From Ophiosphaerella korrae (Eukaryota > Ascomycota > Dothideomycetes > Pleosporales > Phaeosphaeriaceae), in assembly GCA_028456385.1 (NCBI GenBank), contig JALNQF010000037.1:1-64000 (forward strand): DNA of 64,000 bases, written 5' to 3'. The notes beneath the pieces were generated by a model that was not told where the DNA came from, searched no databases, and was given only the letters and a program-made list of their open reading frames with translations. Of this stretch, positions 21,301-32,696 are shown piece by piece. How positions within the stretch are numbered: the first letter of the stretch is position 1; each line of letters begins with the position of its first letter. Both the position numbers and the translations under genes were made by a program.

Positions 21301-24041
21301 CCACCAGGATGACCGTGAAAGCATCCGCAAGGGCTGGGATGAACAGCGCGAGCTTCTCGAATCACAGTACAAGAAGAGCAAAGACGAGTCTGACAAGGCT
21401 TGGATGCAGCTCCATGCCGATGCATCACACAAAGCCGAGGAGGAGAAGACCAGAGCCAACCAGCTCGTCCAAGAAAAGGAGGATTTGCAGAAGAGCTACA
21501 ATATTCTCAAGGGAGAGACTGAGCAAGAGAAGTCTGTCATCAAGAGTATTGTCGTCAACCTCGAGACTGAGAAGGCGAGGCTGGAGAAGCTCACGGAGTG
21601 CTATGGTGATATTGCCGAGATTAAAAGCAAGGGTGACACATACTAGTGAGTACATTGGATCTTTCATTGTCGAGGTGTTCCATTAGCAATTGCAGGCGGA
21701 CGTCCACTGTAGAGTGCGGCAAGACCTGAACGCGCTCATTCCTCTGCTGATGCGTCTCCACTCTTGTACGAGTGCATGAATGCCTTCATAGAGGGCTGTG
21801 CGGTAGTTCAGGTCTTGATACCCTGCTATACTTAGCGTCTGTTCGTCCTTCAATGCAATTTGTCTTTTTACTCCAATCCCTCTGCGTCGTCACTGCTCGT
21901 CTTGAACAACCCACTGATTCCATGTACAGCTCAGTGTCGTTCTCGCAACTGCAGAAACAAATCATGGACCTCGCCACCACCCACTTCGTCCACCTGCCTG
22001 TGCGACCGCCTGCAGAAGAACTTGCTCAGGTGCCTTTCAATCTTCCGTCTTTCCTTGGAGATACAGCGGCATCGAGGTATGTATTAGTAACGCTCAATGT
22101 TTGATATTGCTCACCTAATATGTTTCCAGGCAAGTACGAGCTGCGTACATCGCACACACTATATCCAAATTGATCACCTACCGTGTATTTGGCCCATTCC
22201 TGTTCAGTCTTGGCCGGCGCTACGATAAGGCCGACTCGTTATTCCTCTCCATGAGCCACCATATTCGCGACAAGAGCACACGAAAAGAATCGATTTGGCG
22301 CCAGCAGACATTACTAGCGGCCTTTACTAGTAGCGGTGCTAAGCAACGAATCAATACCGCTGCCGGATCTGTTGTGGAAGAAATTGTCAACGCGATCAAG
22401 CATTTCGCCGACCCCAGAGAGGAAGAAGGCATCAAGATTGCGGTTAAGAGAATTGTTAAGTTGGCTGCAGAGACCTGGCGCTTCGCCCGCCTCGAACGCG
22501 AGATGATCAACGCTACTATGCCTGCTCTCCTTGACGAAGAGCACCAGTTCACGGGCCCAGAGTTCTGGCCCTCTTACGAGTCCTATAGGCCCGAAGGCTC
22601 CATTATTGGGTCGCTGCTCGGCACATCGCACCCGGCCGATGAGGGCCCTCAACTTTTACTGAGGCTTTTCCCAGTCATCTGGCGCGAAGCGAAGCACGAG
22701 AACTTCCACGTTGATGGTGAGACGCCTGACAAGGGCTGTATATTCCATCACGGATTGGCTCTCTACGATGATGCAGAGCCAGTCATGCAGAGGATGGAAG
22801 AACTCAAGTCTGCCGGTTTGCCTTCCTATACAACTACTGCTTCTCCGACGATTGCTGAAAGTGGCAAGTTCCCCCCTCCTATCGTCCCGCCTCCACGAGA
22901 AGCTCCGCCGCCTCTACCAACAGCATCTGAGAAAGGTAATCGATCGAGTATATTATCTGCACCACCGTCACCGACTGACTTCCTCGATAAGTCTTCGATC
23001 CGAGAAACGACCCCTCCGCCTCCGCCGTCCTCGATACCGATGCTTGACGAAGCAGCACTTTCCGAGCCTGTAAAGGCTTACAAACGTCCTCCGCCAGGAC
23101 CGATTGATTTCATGACTCCAAGAGATCTGATTGGGCTTCCGCCTCCTATTGAGAGTATGATTCTATCCCAGGACCTCAGGAAGACGTCCGCACCTATATC
23201 TATTATCGCGAAACTGGATGAACCGGTTGCTGAATCCATGATCTCGAAGCCCTCCGCTCCTCGATCCAATATTTCCAGATCCAGAGCCTCGGTTTCTGCC
23301 GTCTCAGAGCAAGCGGCGCCTGAGCAGGCAGCCGCTGAGCCTGCTATCACGTCACCGCCCGCTGCCGATGTGACTGAGCAGCCACGTCAGCCATCACCTG
23401 CAGAGAGCGCTGTTATCCCGGCTTCCTTCCCTGAACCTTCTCCCAACGAGGGTAAAAGCCGAGATCCCCCAACACCCCCACATTCTCGCTCCGGTTCGCC
23501 AACTGAGCGCCCCTTGTCCCCTCTATTCGAGGCAATTAACGAGATCGAGGCGCTACAAAGCCACCGGAGCCGCCAGTCCTCCTCAGCATTACTCTCCCGT
23601 CGTCGCTCTACCCACAGCCGACGCTCGAAGGATGAAATGCCCGAGGTCAACCCTACGACGGAGCGCCCTGAAACGAGCCGCCGTACGAGCGGGTATGCAC
23701 TGAGCACCCGAAGCACAAAGACTGTCGATTCTGAGCGATCCGATCGCACCGACAAGTCCGGACGCGACCCCAAAAGCCGCTACATGTGCGAAAGCCGTAG
23801 CGCAGCAGTCAAAGCACTGTACCCCAACAGCCCGCTAGCCACCAGCAACGGCAGCGTAAAAGACTCGTCCAGCTCCAAAGGCTCCGTCTCCAGCTCCAAA
23901 GGCTCAGTCTCCGGCTCCAAGAAGCGGGACCGAGACTCGAAGGAGTTGAAGCATGAGAAGAGCCTCTGTGATAACGGAACGTGGGACACGAGCTCTAATC
24001 GGACGAGCGAGGGAACTAACACTCAGTTCTCTACTGCTTGA
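18355..24041 (+). CDS. Large acidic repeat and coiled-coil protein, 1766 aa
   Basis: The model has four exons: 18355-18779, 18829-21645, 21930-22076 and 22130-24041. Donors are GTAAGT, GTGAGT and GTATGT. Joins are SEQ-EESSS, GDTY-SVSFSQLQKQ and AASR-QVRAAYIAH, all in phase. The third junction (284-nt intron) is the least certain. The N-terminus is basic (MGKKGKKKNNQK). An acidic Glu/Ala/Pro stretch follows, with a six-base Glu-Ala repeat and about 30 four-residue units of EEPT/GEPA type. Next come a KEKAEQEQQEQERIEQEKIE helix, a Pro/Tyr-rich disordered part, a coiled coil of about 350 residues, a conserved alpha-helical block (FGPFLFSLGRRYDKADSLF, RRIVKLAAETWRFARLEREM) and a Ser/Pro-rich tail. 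The helical block matches a Pezizomycotina family of unknown function known to me only by pattern. A scaffold role is inferred. Confidence 0.8.
18898..18971 (+). repeat. Six-base Glu-Ala codon repeat
   Basis: Repeated GAGGCA, GAAGCA and GAAACA units encode alternating Glu-Ala/Thr at the start of exon 2 of the large coiled-coil gene. Confidence 0.85.
19085..19440 (+). repeat. In-frame 12-bp minisatellite encoding EEPT/GEPA units
   Basis: About 30 tandem copies of a 12-bp unit alternate between GAGCCAGCTGAA and GAGCCAACTGGA types, encoding four-residue Glu-Pro-rich blocks. No unit contains a stop in any frame or on either strand, which creates several long false ORFs here. Length should vary between strains by unequal exchange or slippage (inference). 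Confidence 0.92.
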
Positions 24042-24406
24042 GAGATATTGGATGAAATTGAGGGACTTGTGGGCTTTGGCCATTTCAATGGCGTTCTGGT
24101 TATCGTTCATTCATTTTTTTCTTTTGTTCACGCTTTCATTTGTTCATTCATTCACTCATTTATGATCTCTTTCATTCTTTCTACCGGCATAGCGTGGGAT
24201 ATCACAGCATGGATGGAGTTTGCAACTACGATTCTACACGGTACATATGCATAACGACCGAACGCATGATGAGGCGCACAGCATTGATGAGCGTTATGTC
24301 CTTGGTTTGCGTAGAGTCACGTCTTGCCAGTATTTCCTTCTAATGCATTGACAGCATTTGTACAGTACATGCCTTTCATAAAAATGTTAGTTTATCTTGA
24401 TTACGA
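24042..24406. other. Convergent 3' region
   Basis: This lies between two converging genes. It contains T-rich tracts and ATTCATTC-type short repeats near 24105-24180, consistent with 3' untranslated sequence. Confidence 0.4.
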
Positions 24407-26114
24407 CTAGAGTTTTGCCGGCCTGTCAAAAGTGAACAGGCCCCTCCCTTTCTTCTTCTCATCCTGCCACACCCACCCAGCCCGTCCTACGATTTCACTC
24501 TTGCCTCCCGCCATCTGCCGTAGCGTTGCATCGTCTGCATGATTGGCCAGGAAGCGTTTGTTGTTGCTCTTCAGCCTCCCGACAATATAGCCTCTCAACG
24601 GACTTCCATCACGATTGAATTCAACTGTGTATGTCTCGACCAGAGCCTCGCCCTCTGCATCCAGCGCAAGTTCCGGTACCCCCACTTCGAGCCGCTCTGG
24701 CAATGGATTTTCAGGATATGTCCCGTCCTTGAGTGGCTCTCGTCCCAGTATGACGACGTACTGATAGCTCAAAACACCACCATTACACAGCACCAGCCCT
24801 TTTTTACCCTTCCCAGCTCTCAACTGTCTTGTCATCTCTGTAAATGCATGCATGCTATAGTTGTTTCCTGCGCCGCCAAAACTTGTTAGTCCACCGAGCA
24901 AGGTCAGGGGCTTTCCGCCGGTGGTTGGTAGGCCGAGATGAGTGGCTGCTATTTTAGGGACAATGGGGAAGCACGAGTACATGTCGATGAGATCGAGCTC
25001 CGACGCGGTAGTTTTCGTGATAGAAAGCGCCGTGTCGATGGAGCGCGAGATACTTGGTGAGGAATGGAAGTCTAGCCGGAGCCAGAACTCGGCCGAGTCT
25101 TGTGTGCCGGCTCCGCCCAGTGGGAAAATCCATTTTGACCGTGGGACGTTAAGCGACCTGGCGGTTGCAGCTGAGGTGAGGATTATTGCTGAGGCGAGGT
25201 TGACGGTATTGAATGCGTTCATGAGTAGTGGGTCTGAAGTGTGTTAGTTGCTGGCGCTCGATTCTCGGGCAACTAAGTACACACAAGGATAGCATATCAT
25301 CCGATTCTTCGGCCCTACTGTGCCAATTGTCTTCTCATCTGAACTCTTCCCTGAACTCCACGCATACTCGTTCGTTTCGGCTACCTTCGAAAATTCGGCA
25401 TAAAGTTTCGCGCTCTCGTCATGATTCGCCTTCAGACTCTGGCCGCGGCGGGCACGGAATGCGTTCTCGTACAGTGGATAAACATGGATTGGTGCGCCGA
25501 TTCGATGTATAGCGCCAAGATCTATTATTTGGTGAGTGACGAACGGTCGTGGCAGGTGAAGGTTAGATTACTATTTCCTAAATCACGGCCTGTGGGCGTG
25601 AAGACCGAGTCCACGGTTTGGGAAGGTAATGTCCACCCAGGAGGCGGAAGCTTGTTTGCGGCCGCGCACGCTGATACTAGGCCTTGTCAGCAACTCCAGC
25701 GTCAAAAATCTGACATTGCCGTCATGCTAGAGACGCACGTGATGCCAAAGCCTCTCCTCCAGTGACAACTGCGATCTTGCACTCTCCTTTCGCGATCCTT
25801 CTAGCAGCATTACCCAATAGCTTGCCAGGTTTATCTCCGCCATGGTCAGAGTAGTTCTTCCATTTCACACTCTTCTCGACTCCCAATTTTTGCGCCAGTA
25901 AGCCCGGAAGGTCGGGGTATGGCCACGTCCACGTCTTAACCACATCGATACTGTCAATCGCCTCCTGGAGCCCAGAAGCAGATGAAGATGAGGCATCTGT
26001 TATAGCAACCTGTATAGCTTCGAGCATCAGCGTTGCAGGTTCCTTTGCATCGGCAATAGCAGTAGAGCCATTCTTGATGTCTCCGACGCCGATGATGACA
26101 GGAATTTCTGCCAT
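24407..26114 (-). CDS. Thiolase-like acyl-CoA transferase, probably peroxisomal
   Basis: The model has four exons: 26114-25739, 25670-25572, 25521-25285 and 25233-24407, giving 512 aa. Joins include RDLGN-NLGAIHRIGAPIH and MICYP-YPLLMNAFNTVN; the first acceptor could be 12 nt earlier. The fold is that of the SCP2/thiolase superfamily: MAEIPVIIGVGDIKN at the start, AVVTGGEALAS, GLTSFGGAGNNYSMHAF and LCNGGVLSYQYV. Thiolases use one Cys and a His/Cys pair to cleave or form 3-ketoacyl-CoA. Here the usual C-terminal GHPxGATG box is replaced by GGAGNNYSMHAF, so activity may differ. The protein ends in Ala-Lys-Leu, a peroxisome targeting signal type 1. Peroxisomal lipid metabolism is inferred. Confidence 0.85.
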
Positions 26115-26829
26115 GGTGCTCTCAAGATTAGATGGTTACGAGAGGATTTGAAGATCTTAGGGTGAGAACCAAATGTCATCAACATATTGCGGATTACATC
26201 TTGTGTTATATGGAGAGTCATGATTGGCGCGTGAGCGGAGAGCGTTGACTTGCCGAGGTACGGACGTTTTGGTGGACCAACTTTAACCTGACCTCACACT
26301 TCTAGGCTTGTCGTAAGGATGATCTTTTTACTCGCATTCCTAGAACTAAGCATTCCGAAGGCCTCTTCCTCTTGAGGAAATCCCCCTGGTTGTTTGGAGG
26401 TCGTAGATTTGTCTAGTTGATTCATGAGGTCCAGTGCTGACGCGATAGGTATGACCCGAGGTTCTAAAGTGAGACCAGCCAAAGCGGGCAGTGAGACGAG
26501 GCGATGCAGAGGAATGAGTGCAATATATATATGCCAAAAATTTATGCCAATGCTAGATTGTTAGGAAGGCGTACCTGCCTATATTTTACCTATGGCACAA
26601 AGGGGAGAAAGAGCAGTCGCCTTCCTTTCACATGACGGGCGAAGGAGCCACGAATCCCAAAACAGTATTAGAAAGCGACAAGCAGACTCTAAACTTATTG
26701 TATTATGAAAAGCCAAATATAACGCCATCGCCATGCTCCAATATCTACGCAAAAATAAACAAGTGACTGGGTATGCACATTCAAGACGCTTATACACCTG
26801 CCAATGCGAGATCAACATGCTCTCCTATT
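26115..26829. other. Intergenic: promoter of the thiolase-like gene
   Basis: No gene is seen. A short TATATATAT run occurs near 26523. Minus-strand frames here are short and unsupported. Confidence 0.4.
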
Positions 26830-27552
26830 CTATCCCAACATTGCTGCGACAGCAACAGCGACCACACCCATACCCACATTGATTGCGCTAGCTGCACCAG
26901 AGGACTGACTTGGCGATGCAGAAGGCCTGCTGGGGGTTGGAGTTTGCGTCACAGAAGGCGTCGTAGAATTGCTACTTGGGCTGGGCATACCCGAACTTGC
27001 ACCGGAAACCGTAGTCGTAGTGACTGATAACGAGCCAGTCGATGAAGAGACGCTAGATAGCGTGACGGTGCTGAGAATAGTCGATGCGGACGAGGATGAG
27101 CCAGTCGATAGACTCGATATGCTTGCCGTATTGTTGTCCTGACGGCGCACCTTCTCGCCTGTGGGGTATTTGCATCCTATCGCCTTGATTTCTCTAGGGT
27201 TGGTGGCGATTAAGGCGGGTCGGGAGAAAGTGAAGATTGCCGATCCGGGGTGCTCGCCAACGACGTCCTTGAATGCCTGGCATCGAATGGTGTTGACGTC
27301 GACTCCGTCGGAAGCAGAAATAATGCGGAGGCCGCAAATCGCCTTAAGATCTTCTGCTGAAGGTTAGTACAAAATGAAGTAATATTCAAGGGGAATTTTA
27401 CCTCTAGCGACCGGGCCTGAAAGGTTCATCTCGATGTCGACTTGCTGGAGGGGAATGTTTGGATTGAGACATTTGGTGGTCCCAATTTTGACTGTTGCAG
27501 CATAGCATGATGAGAGGAGAGCAGCTGCTGTTACGATAGATGCAGTCTTCAT
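26830..27552 (-). CDS. GPI-anchored cell-surface protein, Ser/Thr-rich
   Basis: The model has two exons, 27552-27402 and 27356-26830, giving 225 aa. The 45-nt intron is GTAAAA...CTAACCTTCAG and joins GPVAR-AEDLKAICG. Residues 1-18 are a signal peptide (MKTASIVTAAALLSSCYA). The ectodomain has four cysteines (TKC, AIC, IRC, GCK), enough for two disulfides. From about 130 a long Ser/Thr/Pro stretch is a likely O-mannosylation zone. The C-terminus has small residues then a hydrophobic tail (SGAASAINVGMGVVAVAVAAMLG) typical of GPI attachment. It should sit on the plasma membrane or in the cell wall. The ectodomain family is not recognised; a role in surface interaction is inferred. Confidence 0.8.
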
Positions 27553-28147
27553 TGTGATGGTATGGAGAACGGTGAGGTGATAAAGTTACTCTTAGACTTT
27601 ATTGGTGAAGTGTTGACTGAACTGAATGGATGCTGAATGAAATGGATAATGAAGAGATTATATATATTACATATAATACATTAAGCCAGCTCAATCCATA
27701 ATAATCAAGCAGTGCGTACTACATGGCGATGCTAGGCGTCCAAAATCCCCACATGATTTGTGACATGAATAGAAACATGCGCAGGCGAGTAATGAATCGC
27801 CCGATGCTGCGAGTCCAGCAGAGCCGCATCGTTGGATAGCACCGCCAAGGCATTGTGGCGCAGGTGCGTCGCTTGGTGAAATGGCTTGCACAGCCTACAT
27901 CGTAGCCTCGTTCAATGCTGACTGTGACCACAAGAACGTCAAGCTGACAGCCACATCTTAGCTCATTCGCTGTAAGAGGCATTTTAGAAGAGAAAAATGA
28001 AGTTTTCGACAATAATCAGCTCACTGCCTAGTAGGCCTTAGCAATGAAAAACTGTAATGCAGAACATCGGCCAGATGCCAGCACAATACCTATTTGTAAA
28101 TCAACTCCAATTGGGATGGGTATCTCGAGAAAAGAAAACTACAGGCT
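27553..28147. other. Intergenic
   Basis: Promoter of the GPI protein gene, with a TATATATTACATATAATACA stretch near 27659-27680, and the 3' side of the next gene. No gene is seen. Confidence 0.4.
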
Positions 28148-29343
28148 TCACAGCTCATCAAACACTCGCAACCGCACATCGTCCTCGGGAACTCTTGCGG
28201 CATGCGGAGGTGTTGGGGCTTCTACTACATGCGTATGAGGTCCAATAATGGCCTCCTTTGCGATGTCTGGTATGGCCGCGTCCATGACTTGTGCCCTCGA
28301 TGCAAAGTCTAGGACAGGTCTTGGATGTTCACCAATAGGGGTTGGCTTGAATTGATGGAAGAGGACCAAGGCGAAGACAAGTGCGGCTATGCAGGCGAGA
28401 ATCCCCCAGAAGATTCGTATGCGACCTGAATCAATGTAAGCATATATAACTTCAGCCACGCTTGCACAAGCCACCCACGTGTGTTGTTTGCTTGCCACTC
28501 CGACTCGCTTTGGACTCTGGCATCGACACGCTCTTTTGCGACGGCGAGCCGATCGGCCAGGGAGTCTGCCTTTTGTTTCCCTGCTTTTATTCGCTCTTCC
28601 AGGCCGGTAATCTGGTGCTGCTGGGCATCAAAAGCACTGAATCCATCAAACTGGCTCTGGACATCTTCAATGAGCTCTTTTGTATCCGCTCCAAAGTTCT
28701 CATGCAGCTCCTTGGTGAGGCCTGATAACTCTTGCAAGGACGCGATTGTCTGCCGCAGTACCGACAATTTCTCAAGGATGGAGTAGTATGTGTCGTCGAG
28801 CCGGCGTGAGATCTTGAGGGACTGGTCGGAGAGCGTCTTCAGTGCTGTGCGAAGGTGTCTGGCGGCATTGTCAATATGCTGCTTCTTGTTTTGGAATGAT
28901 GCCATGTACCTTTCGCCGGCTTCGACTCTCCTTTGCTCAAGCTCTATCTCTTCGGGGCCGAGTGGCCTCCGGGGCAGTATTGTAATGCCTACGTCACGGC
29001 TGCTCCCCTTCCCCTCTGCGGCCCCACCCACACCTCGCGCGACACTCCCTTTGCGACTGTGACTAGGACTCGTATCCTTGCTGCCTCGCGCTTGCTTCAA
29101 AAGATCACCAAAACTGGTGGGGGGTTGAAGCTGTATCGCCGACTGCACGACTTCCTTCGCATGGCGGCGACTGCGATGCTCGTGATGGTGTTGATGCGAC
29201 TTGTGTTTGGGTTGGCTTGATGACTTCTCGCTTTCGATCGGAGCCGGTTCCGAATTCACACGAGATCCAGAGGCGGGCTGGTAGGGATTTGGGCGGAATG
29301 ATTGGCTTGAGTGTCCAGCGTGCAGAACGTGCGGCCCGGCCAT
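28148..29343 (-). CDS. Coiled-coil protein with a C-terminal membrane anchor
   Basis: The model has two exons, 29343-28479 and 28425-28148, giving 380 aa. The 53-nt intron joins NNTR-RIRIFWGIL. Residues 1-70 are basic and His-rich (HKSHQHHHEHRSRRH). A conserved-looking RRPLGPEEIELEQRRVEAGERY is near 125. Then comes a long helical region with heptads (LRTALKTLSDQSLKISRRLDD, LSGLTKELHENFG) to about 285. One membrane span (IFWGILACIAALVFALVLF) follows at about 292-311, then a short hydrophilic tail of about 70 residues. There is no signal peptide, so it is probably a type II or tail-proximal membrane protein of an internal membrane. The function is not recognised. Confidence 0.75.
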
Positions 29344-29937
29344 TTCATGTTGGTGGCTGTGGGTTGACTGTGGTTGACGACCTCAGAGCTTGTGCGCGCG
29401 TCGTCCTTGACCGCGCACGTCCGCCTCAACCACATCACAAACACACAATATAGTTAGCACACAATGCATCCAATACTAGCCGATTAACTACTGCCCCTCA
29501 TCGTAGCGCCTTTCGTCGTTCCATCCGCATGGTATCTGACCATGCTGACAGCCCTGACTTCTCATAGGCTGAGCCTACTAGGACGTGGAGGCTTCCGAGA
29601 CGCCGGGCGCCGTGCAGACCCCAAATCCCTCAAGGAATGCCCCATACATTTTCCCTATTGCATCGGAATTTCAAACTTTACTCCGTAAGCTGACTGCGTG
29701 GCACGTCGCTCGCCTGTCAGCATACATAGCCGGAGCGGGTGTATCGTGTTTCGACAGACTTCAATCGCCGCACTGGATACCTCAGAGGCTCTCGGAGCAT
29801 GACGGATGGTGCCCCATGAGGCCTAGCGGGCACCTATTCATCGGGCTGTCGACCTTGTTCCCGATTGGTCAGTCAAGTTCAATCGTTCAAATCGACGCGG
29901 AGAGAGCAGGCGGCTAGCAGCATCGCAGCGTCTTTCC

Positions 29938-29965
<28 letters not shown>
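29938..29965. repeat. Poly(A) homopolymer, 28 bp
   Basis: A run of 28 adenines. It could be a simple slippage tract or the scar of a retro-inserted poly(A) tail. No retroelement coding sequence was seen beside it. Confidence 0.85.
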
Positions 29966-29969
<4 letters not shown>

Positions 29970-30136
29970 GCCCTTATTGACCACAACGAGAACGAATTAC
30001 AACTACTTTACTCTAATTAGACTACCTAAGAAATGGTCCATGATGGTGCAAATCAACTCTTGAGATGTCTCAATACCATATCCTAGTTTCAGTTTACGTA
30101 CAATTTGAAAGACGCGCATAGACGACATGGTAGAGC

Positions 30137-30220
30137 GCATCCCTATCAAAGTTTGGCGAATCAGAGCATAACCGCCAGTGTGATCGAAAGCCGTAGTTCG
30201 TCAAACTTTGACAGGGATGC
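30137..30220. repeat. 24-bp imperfect inverted repeat (hairpin)
   Basis: Bases 30137-30160 and the reverse complement of 30197-30220 match at 22 of 24 positions, with a 36-nt loop. It could be a small inverted-repeat element or a cruciform. No coding sequence lies inside. Confidence 0.75.
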
Positions 30221-31089
30221 CCTTCACCCTACGAAAGCACTATACAATTCCATTAATTAACGTCCCTGCCGAGAGACTTATGTACCATGTGTATGTAAGC
30301 TCGCATCTTGGAACCGAGTACACAAGTCGATCTCAGGGCCTACGTCAGTTGGATTTTCCAACGCCAATTGGCCAGCTATCATGCGCACAGATCTCCAAAG
30401 TTCGGCAGGGAAGTTCTCTCTGCATCAAAGCAACTCATATTACTTAATGCGTTTCGTAGTCTATATATGGGAAGTCTGCCTTGCTGGGCCTAAGGGCTTT
30501 GTAATAATTCCAGTACTATAGGTACAGTCCTACATGAACCTCAGGCAACAGAGTAAAAACAATGGTTGCGGACTTCTCGAGAGCATTCCAAAGAGGTAAA
30601 TGTCTTCCCAAGAATTTCAGTACCATAGGTATGATCTCATGAAAACCCACTTGGGCAAAGCAACATAGGTATAAGCGTTGGGAACATTTTGGGGGCCGCC
30701 TGGTTAAACCCCATTTCGGTAATTGATCTGTCTGAGACCGATGTATTATTTGCCCTTTATATCAACAAATTTCAGTCTTCAGCAGGGTTTACGGTTGATT
30801 GTAGTTGGATAAACGCAGTCATGGTTGTACATCAATTCGGGACGGCTAATGAAGCTAGGAATAAAACCTAACCAGCAATATACCACTACTGTAAGAAGTG
30901 GGATAAGGCAATCCATTATATCCACGAATAGGCAAGATCAACGTACATGATTGGCATAGAGCCTTTTGGGGGGCATCCTGGATGGTGTCGATACAGGGTT
31001 CAATGCTTGTGGATACTTGCACTCTATCTTTAGGGAATGGGTAGGCGCGGTAAGGCAAGAACATGAGAATATATAGCAGTAAAACGGTG

Positions 31090-31165
31090 TATAAAAGCTG
31101 TCTTGTTTCCCTCCACTTTCATCTCACCACTCACTTCTCTCTACCTCTCTCTACCTCTACATCGG
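31090..31165 (+). promoter_or_regulatory. TATA box and pyrimidine tract of the cysteine-rich protein gene
   Basis: TATAAAA at 31090-31096 is followed by CTCTCTAC repeats at about 31136-31160 and the start codon at 31198. TATA spacing of about 100 bp to the ATG and a CT tract are typical of strongly induced fungal promoters. Confidence 0.55.
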
Positions 31166-31197
31166 ATCACTTCTTATACCAAGCTTTCTCCTCCAAA

Positions 31198-31523
31198 ATG
31201 AAGAGCTTTATCGCAGTCCTTGCTCTCGTATGCGTTGCCTCAGCGGGAACCTTAGCTCCCCTGGCTATATGCAATGCTCATCGGGGCGAGTCTTGCCCCG
31301 GCGCGGGCCAGCGCGCATGTGAGGACAATGGAGGCCACTCGGTACGTTGACCTTGAACGCAAGCTGCATTCCGAAGCTTTCTGTTCTCTGCCACTAACAT
31401 CACATCCCCCAGATGTTGTGCATTGCTAGCTCGCCGGGCAAGTTCAACTGGATCTACGCAGATAACTGCCCCGACTCGAACCAGCACTGTGACTGCGCCG
31501 ATGGCTTTTGCAAGCCCAACTAA
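31198..31523 (+). CDS. Small cysteine-rich secreted protein (effector candidate), 84 aa
   Basis: The model has two exons, 31198-31341 and 31413-31523. The 71-nt intron is GTACGT...CCCCCAG with a CTAAC branch. Residues 1-16 are a signal peptide (MKSFIAVLALVCVASA). The mature part of about 68 residues has eight cysteines (AIC, ESC, RAC, MLC, DNC, QHC, DC, FC), enough for four disulfides. Size, secretion signal and cysteine density are those of fungal effector or antimicrobial-type proteins; no named family is recognised. The promoter has a TATA box and CT repeats. It sits beside degenerate repeat DNA, a common setting for such genes. The role is inferred from these features only. Confidence 0.75.
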
Positions 31524-31884
31524 GATCAGAGCATCCTTGGTTTACTGGTGTGAGTATCTACCTTTTTCCCAACAGAATTTTATTAAGAAGCTCCAGCGTC
31601 AATCCAAACTTGGCTTCCAAGGCTTACTGTCTCCCGTGCAAATGGTATTATTGCTGGAACGGCCCTAGCTCTAGTTGTTGTGTAAGGTCCCTTTCAGAAG
31701 GTTCGTAGTTCGACGAACTGGCAGTTAAGGGGAGTATTTGCTGGAATAGTTATTTTGATTGCTATGTTGTCTCTATACACACTCGTTTGAAAGAATCTAT
31801 TGTTAGGTAGCGTAACCCCAAAGAAAAAAACAAAATTCTACGCAAATTACGTCTGGATCAGATTGTGCAGTCCTAGCGCCCCTA

Positions 31885-32696
31885 TTGCTTTTGGCAAAAA
31901 GTTGTTCTGTAATCCAGTGTTCACGGCCTAAAATTACTGACATTTCTACTCCGTATCCTTGGGTTTGTCCACAGTCCTTATATACTTTAGTAGAAGGTCT
32001 ATTGCCGGCGTATTGCAGCACCGGGGGGGCGGGCAGCGAGGACAGCCGTACTGCTATTGCAAGCTTACTATCGCGGTCTAGGCGTGCACTTGGCCTAGGC
32101 TGTGAGGCTGCCATCGTTGCCCGCGCCTACGAGCAGCTATTTCCGCCGGTTGAAAAGCTGCTACACCTAAAGTACGGTAACCAGTTTAGCATCCACTGTA
32201 AATGCACATTAGATTTATGCATGCGACTAGACGTAGTCTACCGTTGTAGGACTACGGGGACTATCCCTGCCATTATCGAGTACAAAAGACAGGGCTACTT
32301 ACGCCCGAGCGACTTCGATAAGGCGTTTGCCAGCTACGCCCGTAATTCCTCCGCATATACTAAATAGAGGTTTAGTTAGGGCGCTACTATACGCTTTTTT
32401 TTGTCTAGAACACAGTTAAATCGCCTAGCTAGGTACCTACCAAACAGGTCGTCGCCTATGCACAGATATTAGGGTGTCGCTTTGTTAGTCTTTACAACTA
32501 TGACACATTATATTCAATTAAGTTTAAGGATATAAAGGCGGAAATCGGGTACTTATATATGGCCAAAAAATATAGAAATACTACGATCCCTACTTTGACT
32601 ATACGTACAGCACTATTGGGGTGGTTGGATAAGGCGTTTGAAAGTGGTGGGCTGTATGTTATACCCTTGAACTTCTCCTTCTATCTGTATACATAG
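31885..32696 (+). pseudogene. Degenerate ORF with PD-(D/E)XK-nuclease-like motif
   Basis: An open stretch of 161 codons ends at TAA 32365-32367. It contains MRLDVVYRCRTTG followed by IPAIIEYKRQGYLRP, so an Asp sits about 15 residues before a Glu-x-Lys, the spacing of PD-(D/E)XK nucleases. After the stop, protein-like sequence continues through more stops and frame changes (TQLNRLARYLPNRSSPMHRY, then FVSLYNYDTLYSIKFKDIKAE and TALLGWLDKAFESGGLYVIPL) up to TAG 32694-32696. I read this as one decayed gene of a repeated fungal family. Nuclease identity is inferred from the motif alone. Confidence 0.55.

Larger units (their letters stand above)
29344..31089. other. Gene-free stretch with simple repeats and a hairpin
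   Basis: No gene is seen. The stretch includes a 28-A homopolymer (29938-29965), a 24-bp imperfect hairpin (30137-30220) and two similar strings CAGTACTATAGGTA / CAGTACCATAGGTA near 30510 and 30620. AT content is above average from 30480 on. Confidence 0.5.

Noticed and set aside
27719..28012. Minus-strand 97-codon frame
   Set aside because: It starts at TTG with no upstream ATG, is Cys/Arg-rich without pattern, and overlaps other frames.
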